Shown: one piece after another, positions 45,140 through 53,871 of the stretch
Numbering within the stretch: the first letter of the stretch is position 1
Layout: every line of letters begins with the position of its first letter
Origin: Sphingomonas koreensis
GTDB taxonomy: Bacteria > Pseudomonadota > Alphaproteobacteria > Sphingomonadales > Sphingomonadaceae
Reading direction: 5' to 3'
Assembly (NCBI RefSeq): GCF_002797435.1
Contig: NZ_PGEN01000001.1
Coordinates: forward strand, 3,098,501-3,162,500
DNA: 64,000 bases
Notes under the pieces: generated by a model
What the model was told of the DNA's origin: nothing
The model's input: only the letters and a program-made list of their open reading frames with translations
The model's database searches: none
Program-made: the position numbers and the translations under genes

Positions 45140-45370
45140 TCAACCGGGTGTAACCTCGGGATACTCGAGGCGGATGGTATCGAGCAGACGTTCGATCGCG
45201 GCATTCTCGCGCGGCGTGCCGCTGGGAACGACCTCCCAGTTGCAGTGCGAATAGTGGCGCGGATCGCGCAACCGCACCGGGCCCAGCGCGATCCGCCAGC
45301 CGCGCTGCGAGCCACCCGCCTGCCGGACCAGCGTGGAAACGATCAGATCCTGAAGCTGGCTGATGAGCAT
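45140..45370 (-). CDS. Small conserved-looking protein of unknown function
   Basis: 76 residues, without signal peptide. The codon use looks like real coding sequence, and the chain has a sensible composition (LVRQAGGSQRGWRIALGPVR, then CNWEVVPSGTPRENAAIERL). I believe similar short proteins occur in other sphingomonads, but no family name is known to me. The start codon ATG 45370 follows GAGCGG. Confidence 0.55.
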   Translation of the reverse strand: MLISQLQDLIVSTLVRQAGGSQRGWRIALGPVRLRDPRHYSHCNWEVVPSGTPRENAAIERLLDTIRLEYPEVTPG

Positions 45371-45942
45371 TGCCGCTCATTGGCGTGACGGTGGCGGGCG
45401 TGCAAGCGAGGAACATGGCACCGGTGGCGGCCGAGACCGGTCGTGAAAATGGTGCCTGCGGCCGCGTGGACGGATACTGATGTTAATTAAATCAGTAAGT
45501 TATGTCATGCCCATGCTTTCCCGTCCGGGTCAATTCGGCTACTTCGGTGTTGGGCGTGGTCATTTCGCTGCGATCTAGGATCGCGTGCCCTTAGGTCTGG
45601 CGTTTCAACAATGAGATGGTGCTGAAGCCGGACATGGAGTGCGTTTCGCGCCTGCGGCGCGACCACCCTCTATTCCGTGCGCTCCATCGAGCCCCTGCGG
45701 GTCAGCTGCGAGACGCCGGCACAGGCTGCGGACTAAAAGCCGTCGTCTGAGTATCTCGACCGGAACGCGGGTTCTTCGCGTTGTAATCTCTACGGATCCA
45801 GGCTGGCTCTCTGTGGTGAGCTCGTAGTTGTCGACAGAATCGTTCACAAGCGTCCGAGCGCGACCGCGCCAGTCCATGTGCGACTGATTGACGATGTTCT
45901 CGTTATGATCGCGGCGCAACGACACTAAGTCATTGGAATCGC
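45371..45942. other. 572-base stretch without a supportable gene
   Basis: It contains an AT-rich patch near 45480-45505 and short open frames (for example 45605-45925 minus) with no recognisable motifs or ribosome sites. It is the chromosomal flank next to the tRNA attachment site and may include decayed remnants of earlier insertions. Confidence 0.5.
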
Positions 45943-45986
45943 TGGTGACCCCTACGGGAATCGAACCCGTGTTTCAGCCGTGAAAG
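45943..45986 (-). other. Displaced 3' fragment of a tRNA-Glu gene (attachment site of the island)
   Basis: On the minus strand these 44 bases read from the anticodon loop (CTTTCAC, anticodon TTC) through the T arm (ACGGG-TTCGATT-CCCGT) and the acceptor strand AGGGGTC to the discriminator and CCA at 45943. Beyond the loop, the 5' stem that should pair with GGCTG is absent (TATGG instead), and no D arm is present. This is the usual scar of integration into the 3' half of a tRNA. The intact tRNA-Glu should lie at the far end of the island, to the right of the window. Confidence 0.88.
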
Positions 45987-46115
45987 CCATAGAACAAAAC
46001 GTGTTCGGACGTTCCTGGACGTCAATGATTACAGATAGTTAGAGATAAGTCGTCCTTGCCGATCCCGGCAAATCCGGCTAGGATAAGAGAGAAATAATCG
46101 AGTCCCGCTTGTCTT

Positions 46116-47408
46116 ATGGCCCGTACCGCCGTCGAAGTCCGGATACAGGACCGCACCGCCCGCGCGCGGCTCTTGCCCCGCAAGCGCCCCTATTGGCGCC
46201 AGCTCTCGCAAGGCCAGTTTCTCGGCTATTATCGCGGCAAATTGAAAGGCGCCTGGATCGCCCGCTATCACTGCGCCGACACGCAAGCCTATGTCACCGG
46301 CACGCTTGGCGAAGCCGACGACCTGCGCGACGCCAATGGCCGCGACATCCTCAGCTACAAACAGGCCTTCGACGCGGCGCTGCACTGGATCGAGATCGAG
46401 ACCAACGGACCCGCTTCCAGCGCGAGCGATCCCGCCATGACCGTCGGCGACGCGACCCGCACCTATGTCGCCATGCGCGACGCTCGCCGCTCGAGCCAGG
46501 CCGGCCGCACCCTCAATTCCGACGCGCATTACAAGCTCAACCGCTTCGTGCTCGAGGATGAGAAGCTCTCCTCGGTCACCCTTGCCTGCCTCAGCGAAAG
46601 CGACCTGCGCGCCTGGCAGCTGCGCCTTGCCCGCAAGAAACCCGCGAGCATCCAGCGCGTCGTCAACGATCTGAAAGCCGCGCTCAATGCCGCGTTCGTC
46701 GAGCACCGCAAGGCACTGCCCGCCGACCTGCCCACCACGATCAAATACGGGCTCAAGATCGATGCGCCCGAAGTGCTGATCACCGTCGCGCGCGACAACC
46801 AGATCCTCAGCGACGACGAAGTCCGCCGCATCGTCGCCGCGGCGCTTCGCCTCGAGGAGGATTTCGGGCGGCTGGTCGCGCTGCTGGCCGCCACCGGCGC
46901 GCGCTTCTCGCAGCTTGCCCGCATGACCGTCGGCGACGTCCAGGCCGAACAAGCGCGGCTGATGATCCCGCAGTCGTTCAAGGGCAGAAAGCGCCAGCTC
47001 CAATATATCCGTGTCCAGGTCGGGCAGGACATCCTCGCCGCACTCCGGCCGGTGACCGAGGGCAGGACGCTCTCGGCGCCGCTGCTCGAGCATTGGCGCC
47101 ACAGGCAGACCGGCCCGATGGAATGGGTGCGCGTCGATCGCGGCCCCTGGAGCGCGCCGTCCGAGATGACCCGGATGTGGAAGCGCACCGTCACAGCGGC
47201 CGGACTACCCGCCGCGACCATCCCCTATGGCCTGCGTCACTCCTCGATCGTGCGCGGCCTGCGCGCCGGGCTGCCGATCCGGCTGGTCGCCGCTCTCCAC
47301 GACACCTCGGTCGCGATGATCGAGCGGCATTATTCGCGCTGGATCACCGAGGGGCTCGACGAACTGGTCGCGCGAGCGGTGGTGCCGCTGATGCCGATCG
47401 CGGCATGA
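46116..47408 (+). CDS. int: Tyrosine recombinase (phage-type integrase)
   Basis: 430 residues. A DUF-type N-terminal arm and SAM-like core-binding domain (about 105-205) precede the catalytic domain. The first arginine is in ATGARFSQL (near 262). Box II reads YGLRHSS (near 371), with Tyr in place of the common His of HxxR. The C-terminal box is LHDTSVAMIERHYSRW with the nucleophilic tyrosine in RHY. It lies 129 bases from the tRNA-Glu fragment, as island integrases usually do, and would insert or excise the island there. The gene looks intact. Confidence 0.93.
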   Translation: MARTAVEVRIQDRTARARLLPRKRPYWRQLSQGQFLGYYRGKLKGAWIARYHCADTQAYVTGTLGEADDLRDANGRDILSYKQAFDAALHWIEIETNGPASSASDPAMTVGDATRTYVAMRDARRSSQAGRTLNSDAHYKLNRFVLEDEKLSSVTLACLSESDLRAWQLRLARKKPASIQRVVNDLKAALNAAFVEHRKALPADLPTTIKYGLKIDAPEVLITVARDNQILSDDEVRRIVAAALRLEEDFGRLVALLAATGARFSQLARMTVGDVQAEQARLMIPQSFKGRKRQLQYIRVQVGQDILAALRPVTEGRTLSAPLLEHWRHRQTGPMEWVRVDRGPWSAPSEMTRMWKRTVTAAGLPAATIPYGLRHSSIVRGLRAGLPIRLVAALHDTSVAMIERHYSRWITEGLDELVARAVVPLMPIAA

Positions 47409-47583
47409 GACAGGCATAGGACGGCCAGCCGCCAGACGCGTCATACCGCATCGCCATGCTCGCACGGCACCGGCATGCCAACGAAGATGGAAGCCGGCAG
47501 GCACGCGCTCGACCAAAGCGCGCCGATCGATCCCACCGACGCCGATCGATCTCGCGGCCCATCTCCATGCCGCACCGTAAGCG

Positions 47584-48390
47584 CTAGCCGACCGGCTTGC
47601 CGGCCCCGCACGAAAGATCGAGCGCCTTATCCCCCAGGCGGCCACAACCCTGGCCGAGTGCGATCGCCGAGAGGTCGGTGGCCGGATCGATCACCCGGTC
47701 GGCCTGCTTGCGCTCGGAATAGCGGTCAACGAGCTGGTCGGCCTGCGGCCGGAGCAGCACCGTGAAGCGGACCAACTCCTCCATCACGTCGACGATCCGG
47801 TCGTAATAGCTCGACGGCTTCATCCGGCCCGCCTCGTCGAACTCCTTGTACGCCATCGCCACGCTCGACTGGTTGGGGATGGTGAACATCCGCATCCAGC
47901 GGCCGAGCAGGCGCAGCGTGTTGACAGCATTGAACGACTGCGAGCCGCCCGATACCTGCATGACGGCGAGGGTGCGGCCCTGGGTTGGGCGCATGCCGCC
48001 CATGTTCAGCGGCAAATGATCGACCTGCGCCTTCATGATGCCCGAGACCTGCCCATGGCGTTCGGGACTGCACCAGACCTGCCCTTCGGACCACATCGAC
48101 AGTTCGCGCAGCTCATGGACAGCGGGATGGTCGTCACCCTGGACCTGATCGGGCAGCGGCAGATCGGAGGGGTCGAAGATCCGCGTCTCAGCGCCGAACA
48201 GCTGGAGCAGGCGCGCGGCTTCCTCGACTGCGAAGCGCGAGAAGGAGCGCTCGCGCAGCGATCCGTAGAGCAACAGGATGCGCGGCGGCGACTGGTCGGC
48301 ACCGAGACCCAGTGCCGGCCGGGCGATCACATAGGATGGATCGAGGGCGGGGAAACGATCGGCATCACAGAGTACGCGAACCCGGCTCAT
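47584..48390 (-). CDS. arsH: ArsH, NADPH-dependent FMN oxidoreductase of arsenic resistance
   Basis: 268 residues. A flavodoxin-like fold with the phosphate loop [10 protein letters not shown] (43-52), and typical ArsH segments [23 protein letters not shown] and [19 protein letters not shown] split over the middle. The family oxidises trivalent organoarsenicals or acts as a quinone/metal reductase. The usual end is near YSERK; here about 35 residues follow with two cysteines ([14 protein letters not shown]), an unusual tail. It is the last gene of the ars operon and overlaps arsN2 by 4 bases. Confidence 0.92.
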   Translation of the reverse strand: MSRVRVLCDADRFPALDPSYVIARPALGLGADQSPPRILLLYGSLRERSFSRFAVEEAARLLQLFGAETRIFDPSDLPLPDQVQGDDHPAVHELRELSMWSEGQVWCSPERHGQVSGIMKAQVDHLPLNMGGMRPTQGRTLAVMQVSGGSQSFNAVNTLRLLGRWMRMFTIPNQSSVAMAYKEFDEAGRMKPSSYYDRIVDVMEELVRFTVLLRPQADQLVDRYSERKQADRVIDPATDLSAIALGQGCGRLGDKALDLSCGAGKPVG

Positions 48391-48824
48391 TGCATGTCCT
48401 TCACGAGATACGAAGCGCTCGCTGGGCAGAGCGAGGCGAGTTGTTCAGTGGCGGCGATGCCGGGCGGCGCCTCGGCTCGGTCGGCATCGGCAAAGCCGAG
48501 CCGCCGGAAGAAGGGGGCGGCCGAGTCGGTGAGCAAATGGAGGCGCGTCACCTCCCCAGGCAGGATCGTCTCGAGCTCGCGGACGAGCGTTGTACCGTGC
48601 CCTGCGCCGCGGCGGCTGGGCAGCACCACCAGCGAGCGCAGTAGCCGGTCGGCGCTGTCGCCTTCCAGCCCGACATAGCCGATCGGGCCTGCCGCGTCGG
48701 ACAGGCCGAAGAACAGGCGGCCGGGCTGCTCGAGGTCGATTGTGGGAAGCTCAGCCTCTTCGAGCGCCCTGCGCAAAATGTCGTAGCCGCCGCGCGGTAC
48801 CGCGAAGAACACCAGGTCGGTCAT
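48387..48824 (-). CDS. arsN2: ArsN2-type GNAT acetyltransferase
   Basis: 145 residues. A compact GNAT fold with the acetyl-CoA loop in [16 protein letters not shown] and a C-terminal FFRRLGF strand. Position inside an ars operon between acr3 and arsH, and its length, match the arsenic-associated ArsN2 group. ArsN proteins acetylate arsenic-containing amino-acid analogues or related toxins; the exact substrate of the N2 group is less certain. It overlaps both neighbours by 4 bases. Confidence 0.82.
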   Translation of the reverse strand: MTDLVFFAVPRGGYDILRRALEEAELPTIDLEQPGRLFFGLSDAAGPIGYVGLEGDSADRLLRSLVVLPSRRGAGHGTTLVRELETILPGEVTRLHLLTDSAAPFFRRLGFADADRAEAPPGIAATEQLASLCPASASYLVKDMQ

Positions 48825-49903
48825 GCCGCGGCGCCCGCCTCATACCACCCGCGCGTGCGCTTCACGATGCCGACGACCGAAAGCATGACCGGCACTTCGA
48901 CGAGCACCCCAACCACGGTCGCGAGCGCCGCGCCCGAGTTGAGTCCGAACAGCGAAATCGCCGCAGCCACCGCCAGCTCGAAGAAGTTGGAGGCGCCGAT
49001 CAATGCCGCTGGCGCAGCGACGCACCAGGCGACTCCGAGCTTCTTGCTCAGCCAATAGGCGAGCCCGGCATTGAAATAGACCTGGATGATGATCGGTACC
49101 GCGAGCAGCACGATCACCAGCGGCCTCGACAGGATCTGCTCGCCCTGAAAGCCGAACAGCAGCACCAGCGTCGCGAGCAGGGCCGAGAGCGAGATGGGCC
49201 CCAGCGCCCTGAGCAGCTTGTCGAGCGCAGGCTGGCCGCCGCTTGTCAGCAAGGCCCGGCGCAGCAACTGCGCCGCGATCACCGGCAGGACGATGTAGAG
49301 TACGACCGAGAGCAACAATGTGTCCCAGGGTACCGTGATCGAGGCGACGCCGAGCAGCAGTCCGACCAGCGGCGCGAAGGCGAACACCATGATGAGATCG
49401 TTGAGCGCGACCTGGCTCAGCGTATAATTGGGCTCGCCGTCGCACAGATTCGACCAGACAAACACCATTGCGGTGCACGGCGCGGCGGCGAGCAGGATCA
49501 GGCCTGCGATATAGTCGGACGGGCTACCCGGCAGCAGCGGCGCGAACAGCCAGCCGATGAAGACAGCGCCGAGCAGTGCCATGGAGAAGGGTTTGACCGC
49601 CCAGTTGATGAACAGGGTGACGCCGACGCCCTTCCAATGCTGTTTCACCGAACCCAACGCACCGAAGTCGATCTTGAGCAGCATCGGTACGATCATCAGC
49701 CAGATCAGCACTGCGACGACGAGGTTGACCCGTGCGACCTCGGCCGCCGCGATCCGCGCGAACACACCCGGCACCCATGCGCCGAGCGCGATTCCTGCAA
49801 CGATGCAGAGCGCAACCCAAAGTGTCAGCCAGCGCTCGAAGAAGCCGATGCCGGCGCGCGCCGGTGCTGCGGCCGGCGCGTCCGCCACAATGCCGCTACT
49901 CAT
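48821..49903 (-). CDS. acr3: Acr3 arsenite efflux permease
   Basis: 360 residues with ten predicted helices (bile acid:sodium symporter superfamily). The conserved cysteine motif AAAPCTAMVFVWS of Acr3 is present, with the VALNDLIMV and GASNFFELAVA segments. It expels As(III) from the cytoplasm using the proton gradient. It overlaps arsC by 4 bases upstream and arsN2 by 4 bases downstream. Confidence 0.95.
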   Translation of the reverse strand: MSSGIVADAPAAAPARAGIGFFERWLTLWVALCIVAGIALGAWVPGVFARIAAAEVARVNLVVAVLIWLMIVPMLLKIDFGALGSVKQHWKGVGVTLFINWAVKPFSMALLGAVFIGWLFAPLLPGSPSDYIAGLILLAAAPCTAMVFVWSNLCDGEPNYTLSQVALNDLIMVFAFAPLVGLLLGVASITVPWDTLLLSVVLYIVLPVIAAQLLRRALLTSGGQPALDKLLRALGPISLSALLATLVLLFGFQGEQILSRPLVIVLLAVPIIIQVYFNAGLAYWLSKKLGVAWCVAAPAALIGASNFFELAVAAAISLFGLNSGAALATVVGVLVEVPVMLSVVGIVKRTRGWYEAGAAA

Positions 49904-50331
49904 GCCGGGATCCGATTGCCGGCTTCGTCGACGACCCGCTCACCATCTTCCTTGGCGAAGGCGCCCTGCTGCGGCGCCGGCAGAATGTCGAGCACTGCCT
50001 CGGAGGGGCGGCACAGCCGGACCCCGAGCGGGCTCACCACGAGCGGGCGGTTGATCAGGATCGGATGCGCCATCATCGCATCGACAAGGATTTCGTCCGA
50101 CAGCGCCCCGTCACCCAGGCCCAGCTCGGCATAGGGCGTGCCTTTCTCGCGCAGCAGCGCGCGCGGCGTCAGCCCGGCCCGATCGATCAACTGCTCGAGC
50201 AAGGCGCGCGCGGGCGGGGTCTTCAGATATTTGATCACATGCGGCTCGATGCCGGCATTGCGGATCATCGCCAGCGTGTTGCGCGACGTCCCGCATTCGG
50301 GATTGTGATAGATGATGATGTCAGTCGCCAT
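49900..50331 (-). CDS. arsC: Glutaredoxin-type arsenate reductase
   Basis: 143 residues of the ArsC/Spx thioredoxin-fold family. The catalytic cysteine is C13 in HNPECGTSRNT, followed by the Arg-rich substrate site (PHVIKYLKTPP; GVRLCRPSE). It reduces As(V) to As(III) with glutathione and glutaredoxin. Overlaps the upstream LMW-type reductase by 11 bases and acr3 by 4. Confidence 0.95.
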   Translation of the reverse strand: MATDIIIYHNPECGTSRNTLAMIRNAGIEPHVIKYLKTPPARALLEQLIDRAGLTPRALLREKGTPYAELGLGDGALSDEILVDAMMAHPILINRPLVVSPLGVRLCRPSEAVLDILPAPQQGAFAKEDGERVVDEAGNRIPA

Positions 50332-50842
50332 GTCTACTCGCCTTGGTTGCGCCTTCGCCGCGCCCGATCGCGCGGAGTTTTCCGGTTAGCGCCATGCGGT
50401 CATGGCTTTCGTGCGGCAGCGCGAGGAACAGCGAGATGCGGTTGGAAAGATAATAGAGTGCCTGCCTGAACGCGTCGCGCTGGCCATCGCCCTCGACAAG
50501 CGCCGGATCGTCGATTCCCCAATGCGCGGTGATCGGATGCCCCGGCCAGACCGGGCAGATTTCACCTGCGGCATTGTCGCAGACGGTGAAGATGAAATCG
50601 ATCTCGGGCGCGCCGGGCCCGGCGAATTCGTCCCAGCTCTTCGAGCGTAATCCCTCGACCGGATAATCGATCGATTGCAGCAATTCGAGAGCGGCAGGAT
50701 GAACCTCGCCCTTGGGATGGCTGCCGGCCGAAAAGCCCCGGAAGCGTCCAGCCCCGAGCTTATTCAGGGCGCTTTCGGCTAAAACCGAGCGCGCCGAATT
50801 GCCGGTGCACAGGAACAGGACATTGTAGATGCGCCCGCTCAT
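50321..50842 (-). CDS. LMW phosphatase-type (thioredoxin-coupled) arsenate reductase
   Basis: 173 residues. The low-molecular-weight tyrosine-phosphatase P-loop is C12-TGNSA-R18, and the family's later segments FSAGSHPKGEVHP and FIFTVCDNAAGEICPVWPG are present. It reduces arsenate by a route unrelated to the Grx-type enzyme next door. The start is ATG 50842, overlapping arsR as ATGA; an upstream extension would lie within arsR. Two unrelated arsC types in one operon give redundancy in reductant. Confidence 0.92.
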   Translation of the reverse strand: MSGRIYNVLFLCTGNSARSVLAESALNKLGAGRFRGFSAGSHPKGEVHPAALELLQSIDYPVEGLRSKSWDEFAGPGAPEIDFIFTVCDNAAGEICPVWPGHPITAHWGIDDPALVEGDGQRDAFRQALYYLSNRISLFLALPHESHDRMALTGKLRAIGRGEGATKASRHGD

Positions 50843-51192
50843 GCTTGACCTTCGGGAATGCAGCGGCTGCTGATCGCAACGCTGGCGAGTGGCGCGCAAA
50901 TCTCAGGCGAACCATCGCAACAGTCCTGCATCAGGAACTCGAGCAGCTCGGTCATGTTGGCGTAGCGCGCGGTGTAGATGATCGAACGGCCATCGCGCCT
51001 GCTCTCGATCAGGTCCGCGTGCGACAGGATGTTGAGATTGGACGAAAGCGTGTTCGGCGGCACGTCGAGCCGCCGCGCGATCTCGCCAGCGGCGAGCCCT
51101 TCGGGACCTGCCTGAACGAGCATGCGAAAGACAGCGAGGCGCGCCTCATGGGCGAGCGCGGACAGGGCGGCGACGGCATTTTTCAGTTCCAT
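50839..51192 (-). CDS. arsR: ArsR-family As(III)-responsive repressor
   Basis: 117 residues. Winged helix-turn-helix (about 8-88, LAAGEIARRLDVPPNTLSSNLNIL split at the recognition helix). The CxC site of classical ArsR in the DNA helix is absent; instead C91, C92 and C99 lie at the C-terminal end (DCCDGSPEIC), a placement known in some proteobacterial ArsR for As(III) binding. It is first in the six-gene ars operon. The dyad at 51212-51225 lies 20 bases upstream of its ATG and is the likely operator. Confidence 0.93.
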   Translation of the reverse strand: MELKNAVAALSALAHEARLAVFRMLVQAGPEGLAAGEIARRLDVPPNTLSSNLNILSHADLIESRRDGRSIIYTARYANMTELLEFLMQDCCDGSPEICAPLASVAISSRCIPEGQA

Positions 51193-51211
51193 GTTTCGCC
51201 TGTAGCGGAAA

Positions 51212-51225
51212 TGTCGAATCCGACA
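51212..51225 (-). promoter_or_regulatory. ArsR operator dyad TGTCG-N4-CGACA
   Basis: A 5-bp perfect inverted repeat with a 4-base centre, 20-33 bases upstream of arsR. Location and size fit autoregulation of the ars operon. Confidence 0.6.
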
Positions 51226-51262
51226 AATCTCCGTCGCGCCGTTCGCCGCCACCACCATGCGA

Positions 51263-51628
51263 TCAGTCCCGGCTCTGGATTTGAAATTGACCCCACGTGC
51301 CTGCCGGGAAGGTTTGCTGGCAGGTCTTGGGTTCGGGACCGGGCAGGGAGCACCGATACAACGCGCTTTTGAGGCGGATCGTCATCGGTCTGTCAGGCGC
51401 TGCCCGATAGGTGCAGGTGCCGCTAGCGGGCCGGTTCAGATGCAGCCTGTCGGTGCCCGGCCGTGCTTCCTTGATCACAGCCTTGCCCCTGCTGTCCTGA
51501 AACGCACAACGCACCGCCCAATCGCCTTTGCCGTTGATACGTACTTGCAGCACTTCCTCGGGTGGTTCCCATTGTGCAGGCGCTGCGACGAGCAGCAGGA
51601 ATGCGGTCGACGCGATCAACCCTGTCAT
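51263..51628 (-). CDS. Small exported protein, function unknown
   Basis: 121 residues from ATG 51628, which has a near-perfect GGGAGGATT site. A signal peptide (1-~18) precedes a ~100-residue beta-rich domain with four cysteines (two pairs likely to form disulphides: C42/C73 and C94/C104 by my count). No family recognised. Located between the ars and cus genes and divergent from another exported protein, it may serve metal handling outside the cytoplasm. Confidence 0.7.
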   Translation of the reverse strand: MTGLIASTAFLLLVAAPAQWEPPEEVLQVRINGKGDWAVRCAFQDSRGKAVIKEARPGTDRLHLNRPASGTCTYRAAPDRPMTIRLKSALYRCSLPGPEPKTCQQTFPAGTWGQFQIQSRD

Positions 51629-51675
51629 CCAATCCTCCCGTGCGTGAAGAAGCTTTACGCGAATCGATTCTGTAG

Positions 51676-51691
51676 TTCCACTATTGTGGAA
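51676..51691. promoter_or_regulatory. Candidate operator TTCCAC-N4-GTGGAA
   Basis: A perfect 6-bp inverted repeat with a 4-base centre in the gap between two divergent exported-protein genes. It could control both; the regulator is unknown. Confidence 0.45.
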
Positions 51692-51830
51692 ATATGGAAT
51701 TTGCAATTGCCGAAATGGCGTCGGGATCGAAGGGCCTAAGCGCTCCCCGACCGGTCGAGGATCGGACAATCCGGGCGGCCGTCGTCATACCGATTGTCGC
51801 TGCCTCGGAGATCGACTAGGATCTGATCGC

Positions 51831-52226
51831 GTGAAACGCTTGCTCGCCTTGCTACTCCTCGCGGGAGCCCTGACCGGCATGTTCGGTGCGCAGGCGGCGT
51901 TCGCCTACGGTTTGGGGCTGGCAAAACCGGCCGCGGTCGAACAGCCAATGGCGATGGCCGACCATGCCATGGCTGGCATGGACTGCGCCGAGATGATGAC
52001 ACCGGCCCAGCCGCAGCCCCCCGAAAAGGGACCGCAGCCGTGCAAGGGGCTGACGCTCGCCTGTATCGCACAGATGGGCTGCACCATCCCCGTCCTGCTT
52101 GGCGACGGCCCGGCGCCTGCCACCCTCTCGCCGGCCATGCCGATCCCGTTCCTGCCGACCTATATCGCGCCGCTTGCCGGGCGGTCCTACGGCCCCGAAC
52201 CCGAGCCGCCCACAGTCCTGATCTGA
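51831..52226 (+). CDS. Exported Met/His/Cys-containing protein, start of the cus cluster
   Basis: 131 residues from GTG 51831, after AGGATC. A signal peptide (1-~25) precedes a metal-binding-looking stretch (MAMADHAMAGMDCAEMM) with clustered Met, His and Cys, then two CKGLTLACIAQMGC cysteine-rich positions and a proline-rich tail. Similar small proteins stand upstream of sphingomonad CusCBA genes, as far as I recall. A periplasmic copper/silver-binding role is plausible. Confidence 0.65.
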   Translation: MKRLLALLLLAGALTGMFGAQAAFAYGLGLAKPAAVEQPMAMADHAMAGMDCAEMMTPAQPQPPEKGPQPCKGLTLACIAQMGCTIPVLLGDGPAPATLSPAMPIPFLPTYIAPLAGRSYGPEPEPPTVLI

Positions 52227-52322
52227 CTTCGAGACCCGCGTCGCGTCGCGCCTGAATGGATCGTTTCGATCCTTCGCGCACCGCGCCGTGCCACTCCGAA
52301 ATTCAGTTCAAGGACAACACCG

Positions 52323-52580
52323 ATGACTCGATTTGCCTGTCTCGCTGCGACACTCGCCGCGGCCACGATCCTGCCCGCCGCCGCCCAGGCCGCGAACCCG
52401 CCTGCCGCCTCCGGTCATTACGAATGGCGCCCCCAGCCCCAGTTCGGGCCGCGCGCGCCGATTGCGCCGCCGCGCCGTGTCTGGGTGGCCGACGCCACAC
52501 CGGCGGCATCGTGCGACTGCGCGATGATGGCGACGCACGCGACCGGCTGCATGGCGCCCTCGCGCGGCGAGCCTAGCTGA
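52323..52580 (+). CDS. Small exported protein with a Cys/Met/His tail
   Basis: 85 residues. The signal peptide (1-~23, AQAA) precedes a Pro/Arg-rich linker and a C-terminal CDCAMMATHATGCM segment with metal-binding residues. AAGGAC lies 9 bases before the ATG. It lies between the 51831 gene and cusC and is probably part of the same operon. Confidence 0.65.
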   Translation: MTRFACLAATLAAATILPAAAQAANPPAASGHYEWRPQPQFGPRAPIAPPRRVWVADATPAASCDCAMMATHATGCMAPSRGEPS

Positions 52581-52644
52581 GTCCGATGCCGGCGGGGCGG
52601 CAGCGCCCCGCCGGCATCGCAGGCTTCCATGTCAGGAGATCGCC

Positions 52645-53871
52645 ATGCGCACCTTCTTGCTGGCGTCGCTGCTCGCGACGCTTCCCACCGCGGCCGTCGC
52701 TGACCCGCTGACCTTTGACGACGCGCTGGCCGTCGCGGCCGCGCAGGCGCCGTCGCTCAAGGCGCGGTCGTTCGACGTCGAGGCGCGGCGTTCCTCCGCG
52801 ACCGCCGCCGGCCAACTGCCCGATCCCCGCCTCGGCGCCGGGCTCGACAATGTTCCGATCTCGGGGCCGCCCGCCTTTCGCTTTGGTCGTGACGAGATGA
52901 CGATGGCACGGCTCGGTATCAGCCAGGACGTACCGAACCTCGCCAAGCGCCATGCGCGCAGCGGCAAGGCCGATGCGGATATCGGCGTCGCCGAAGCCGA
53001 TGCCGGGGCCGAGTTGCGCCGGGTGCGGGTGGCGACCGCGCTTGCCTGGATCGACCTTGCCTATGCGCAACGGCGGCTCGGTGCGCTCGACCAAGCGCTC
53101 GCCGAGCTCGCGCAATATGTGGCGCCGGCAGCGTCGAGCGTCGCGTCGGGCTCGGCGCGCCCGGCCCAGACCCTCGAAATTCGCCAGGCGATCGCCGCGC
53201 TCGAGGACCGGCGCAGCGAGGTCGCCGCCGAAGTGGCGCGCGCGCGCGCGATCCTGTCGCGCTGGACCGGCGACCCCAGCCCTGAGATCGAGGGCGCGAT
53301 CCCGAATTTCGCGATCGAGCCGGAGGCGCTGCGCGCCACGATCGACCGGCATCCCGATCTCGCAGCCGTGATCGCGCGCGTGCGTGCCGCCGAGGCCGAT
53401 GTCTCGCTGGCACGCGCCGAGAAGCGTCCCGATTGGGGGTTCGAGCTTGCCTATCAGAAGCGCGGCAGTGGCTATGGCGACATGGTCTCGTTGGGCGCGA
53501 CCATGAGCCTTCCGCTGTTTACCCGGAAGCGTCAGGATCCCAGGATCGACGCCGCGGTCGCCAGCGAAGGGGCCGTCCTGGCGCAGCGTGAGGATGTCCG
53601 GCGCGCCCTGCGCGCCGAGCTCGAAGCGGGCCTTGCCGACCATGTCATGCACCATGGGCAATGGATGCGCGCGAAGGACACGCTGCTCCCGCTTGCCCGC
53701 CAGCGGGCCGATCTCGAGACGGTGAGCTATTCCGCCGGCCGTGCGACCCTGCTCGACCTGATCCAGGCCCAGACAATGTTCGCCGGTGCCGCGCTCCAGA
53801 TGCTCGACCGCGAAGCCACCGTCGCGCGCGACGCCGCGCGGCTGGTGCTGACCTATGGGGGTGACCAATGA
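52645..53871 (+). CDS. cusC: TolC/CusC-family outer membrane efflux channel
   Basis: 408 residues. A signal peptide (1-~19) and two TolC repeats of long helices with the outer membrane strands between. The family channel completes tripartite RND pumps. GGAG at 7 bases before ATG. Its TGA overlaps the start of the adaptor gene (ATGA). It is shorter and lacks the lipobox of E. coli CusC, so it is CzcC/CusC-like rather than a strict orthologue. Confidence 0.88.
   Translation: MRTFLLASLLATLPTAAVADPLTFDDALAVAAAQAPSLKARSFDVEARRSSATAAGQLPDPRLGAGLDNVPISGPPAFRFGRDEMTMARLGISQDVPNLAKRHARSGKADADIGVAEADAGAELRRVRVATALAWIDLAYAQRRLGALDQALAELAQYVAPAASSVASGSARPAQTLEIRQAIAALEDRRSEVAAEVARARAILSRWTGDPSPEIEGAIPNFAIEPEALRATIDRHPDLAAVIARVRAAEADVSLARAEKRPDWGFELAYQKRGSGYGDMVSLGATMSLPLFTRKRQDPRIDAAVASEGAVLAQREDVRRALRAELEAGLADHVMHHGQWMRAKDTLLPLARQRADLETVSYSAGRATLLDLIQAQTMFAGAALQMLDREATVARDAARLVLTYGGDQ

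Noticed and set aside
45605..45925. 106-residue minus-strand frame near the attachment site
   Set aside because: No family pattern or ribosome site; composition drifts. It may be a remnant but cannot be supported as a gene.
45943..45986. Complete tRNA-Glu gene
   Set aside because: The D arm, acceptor 5' strand and 5' anticodon stem are missing; only the 3' part from the anticodon loop onward is present.
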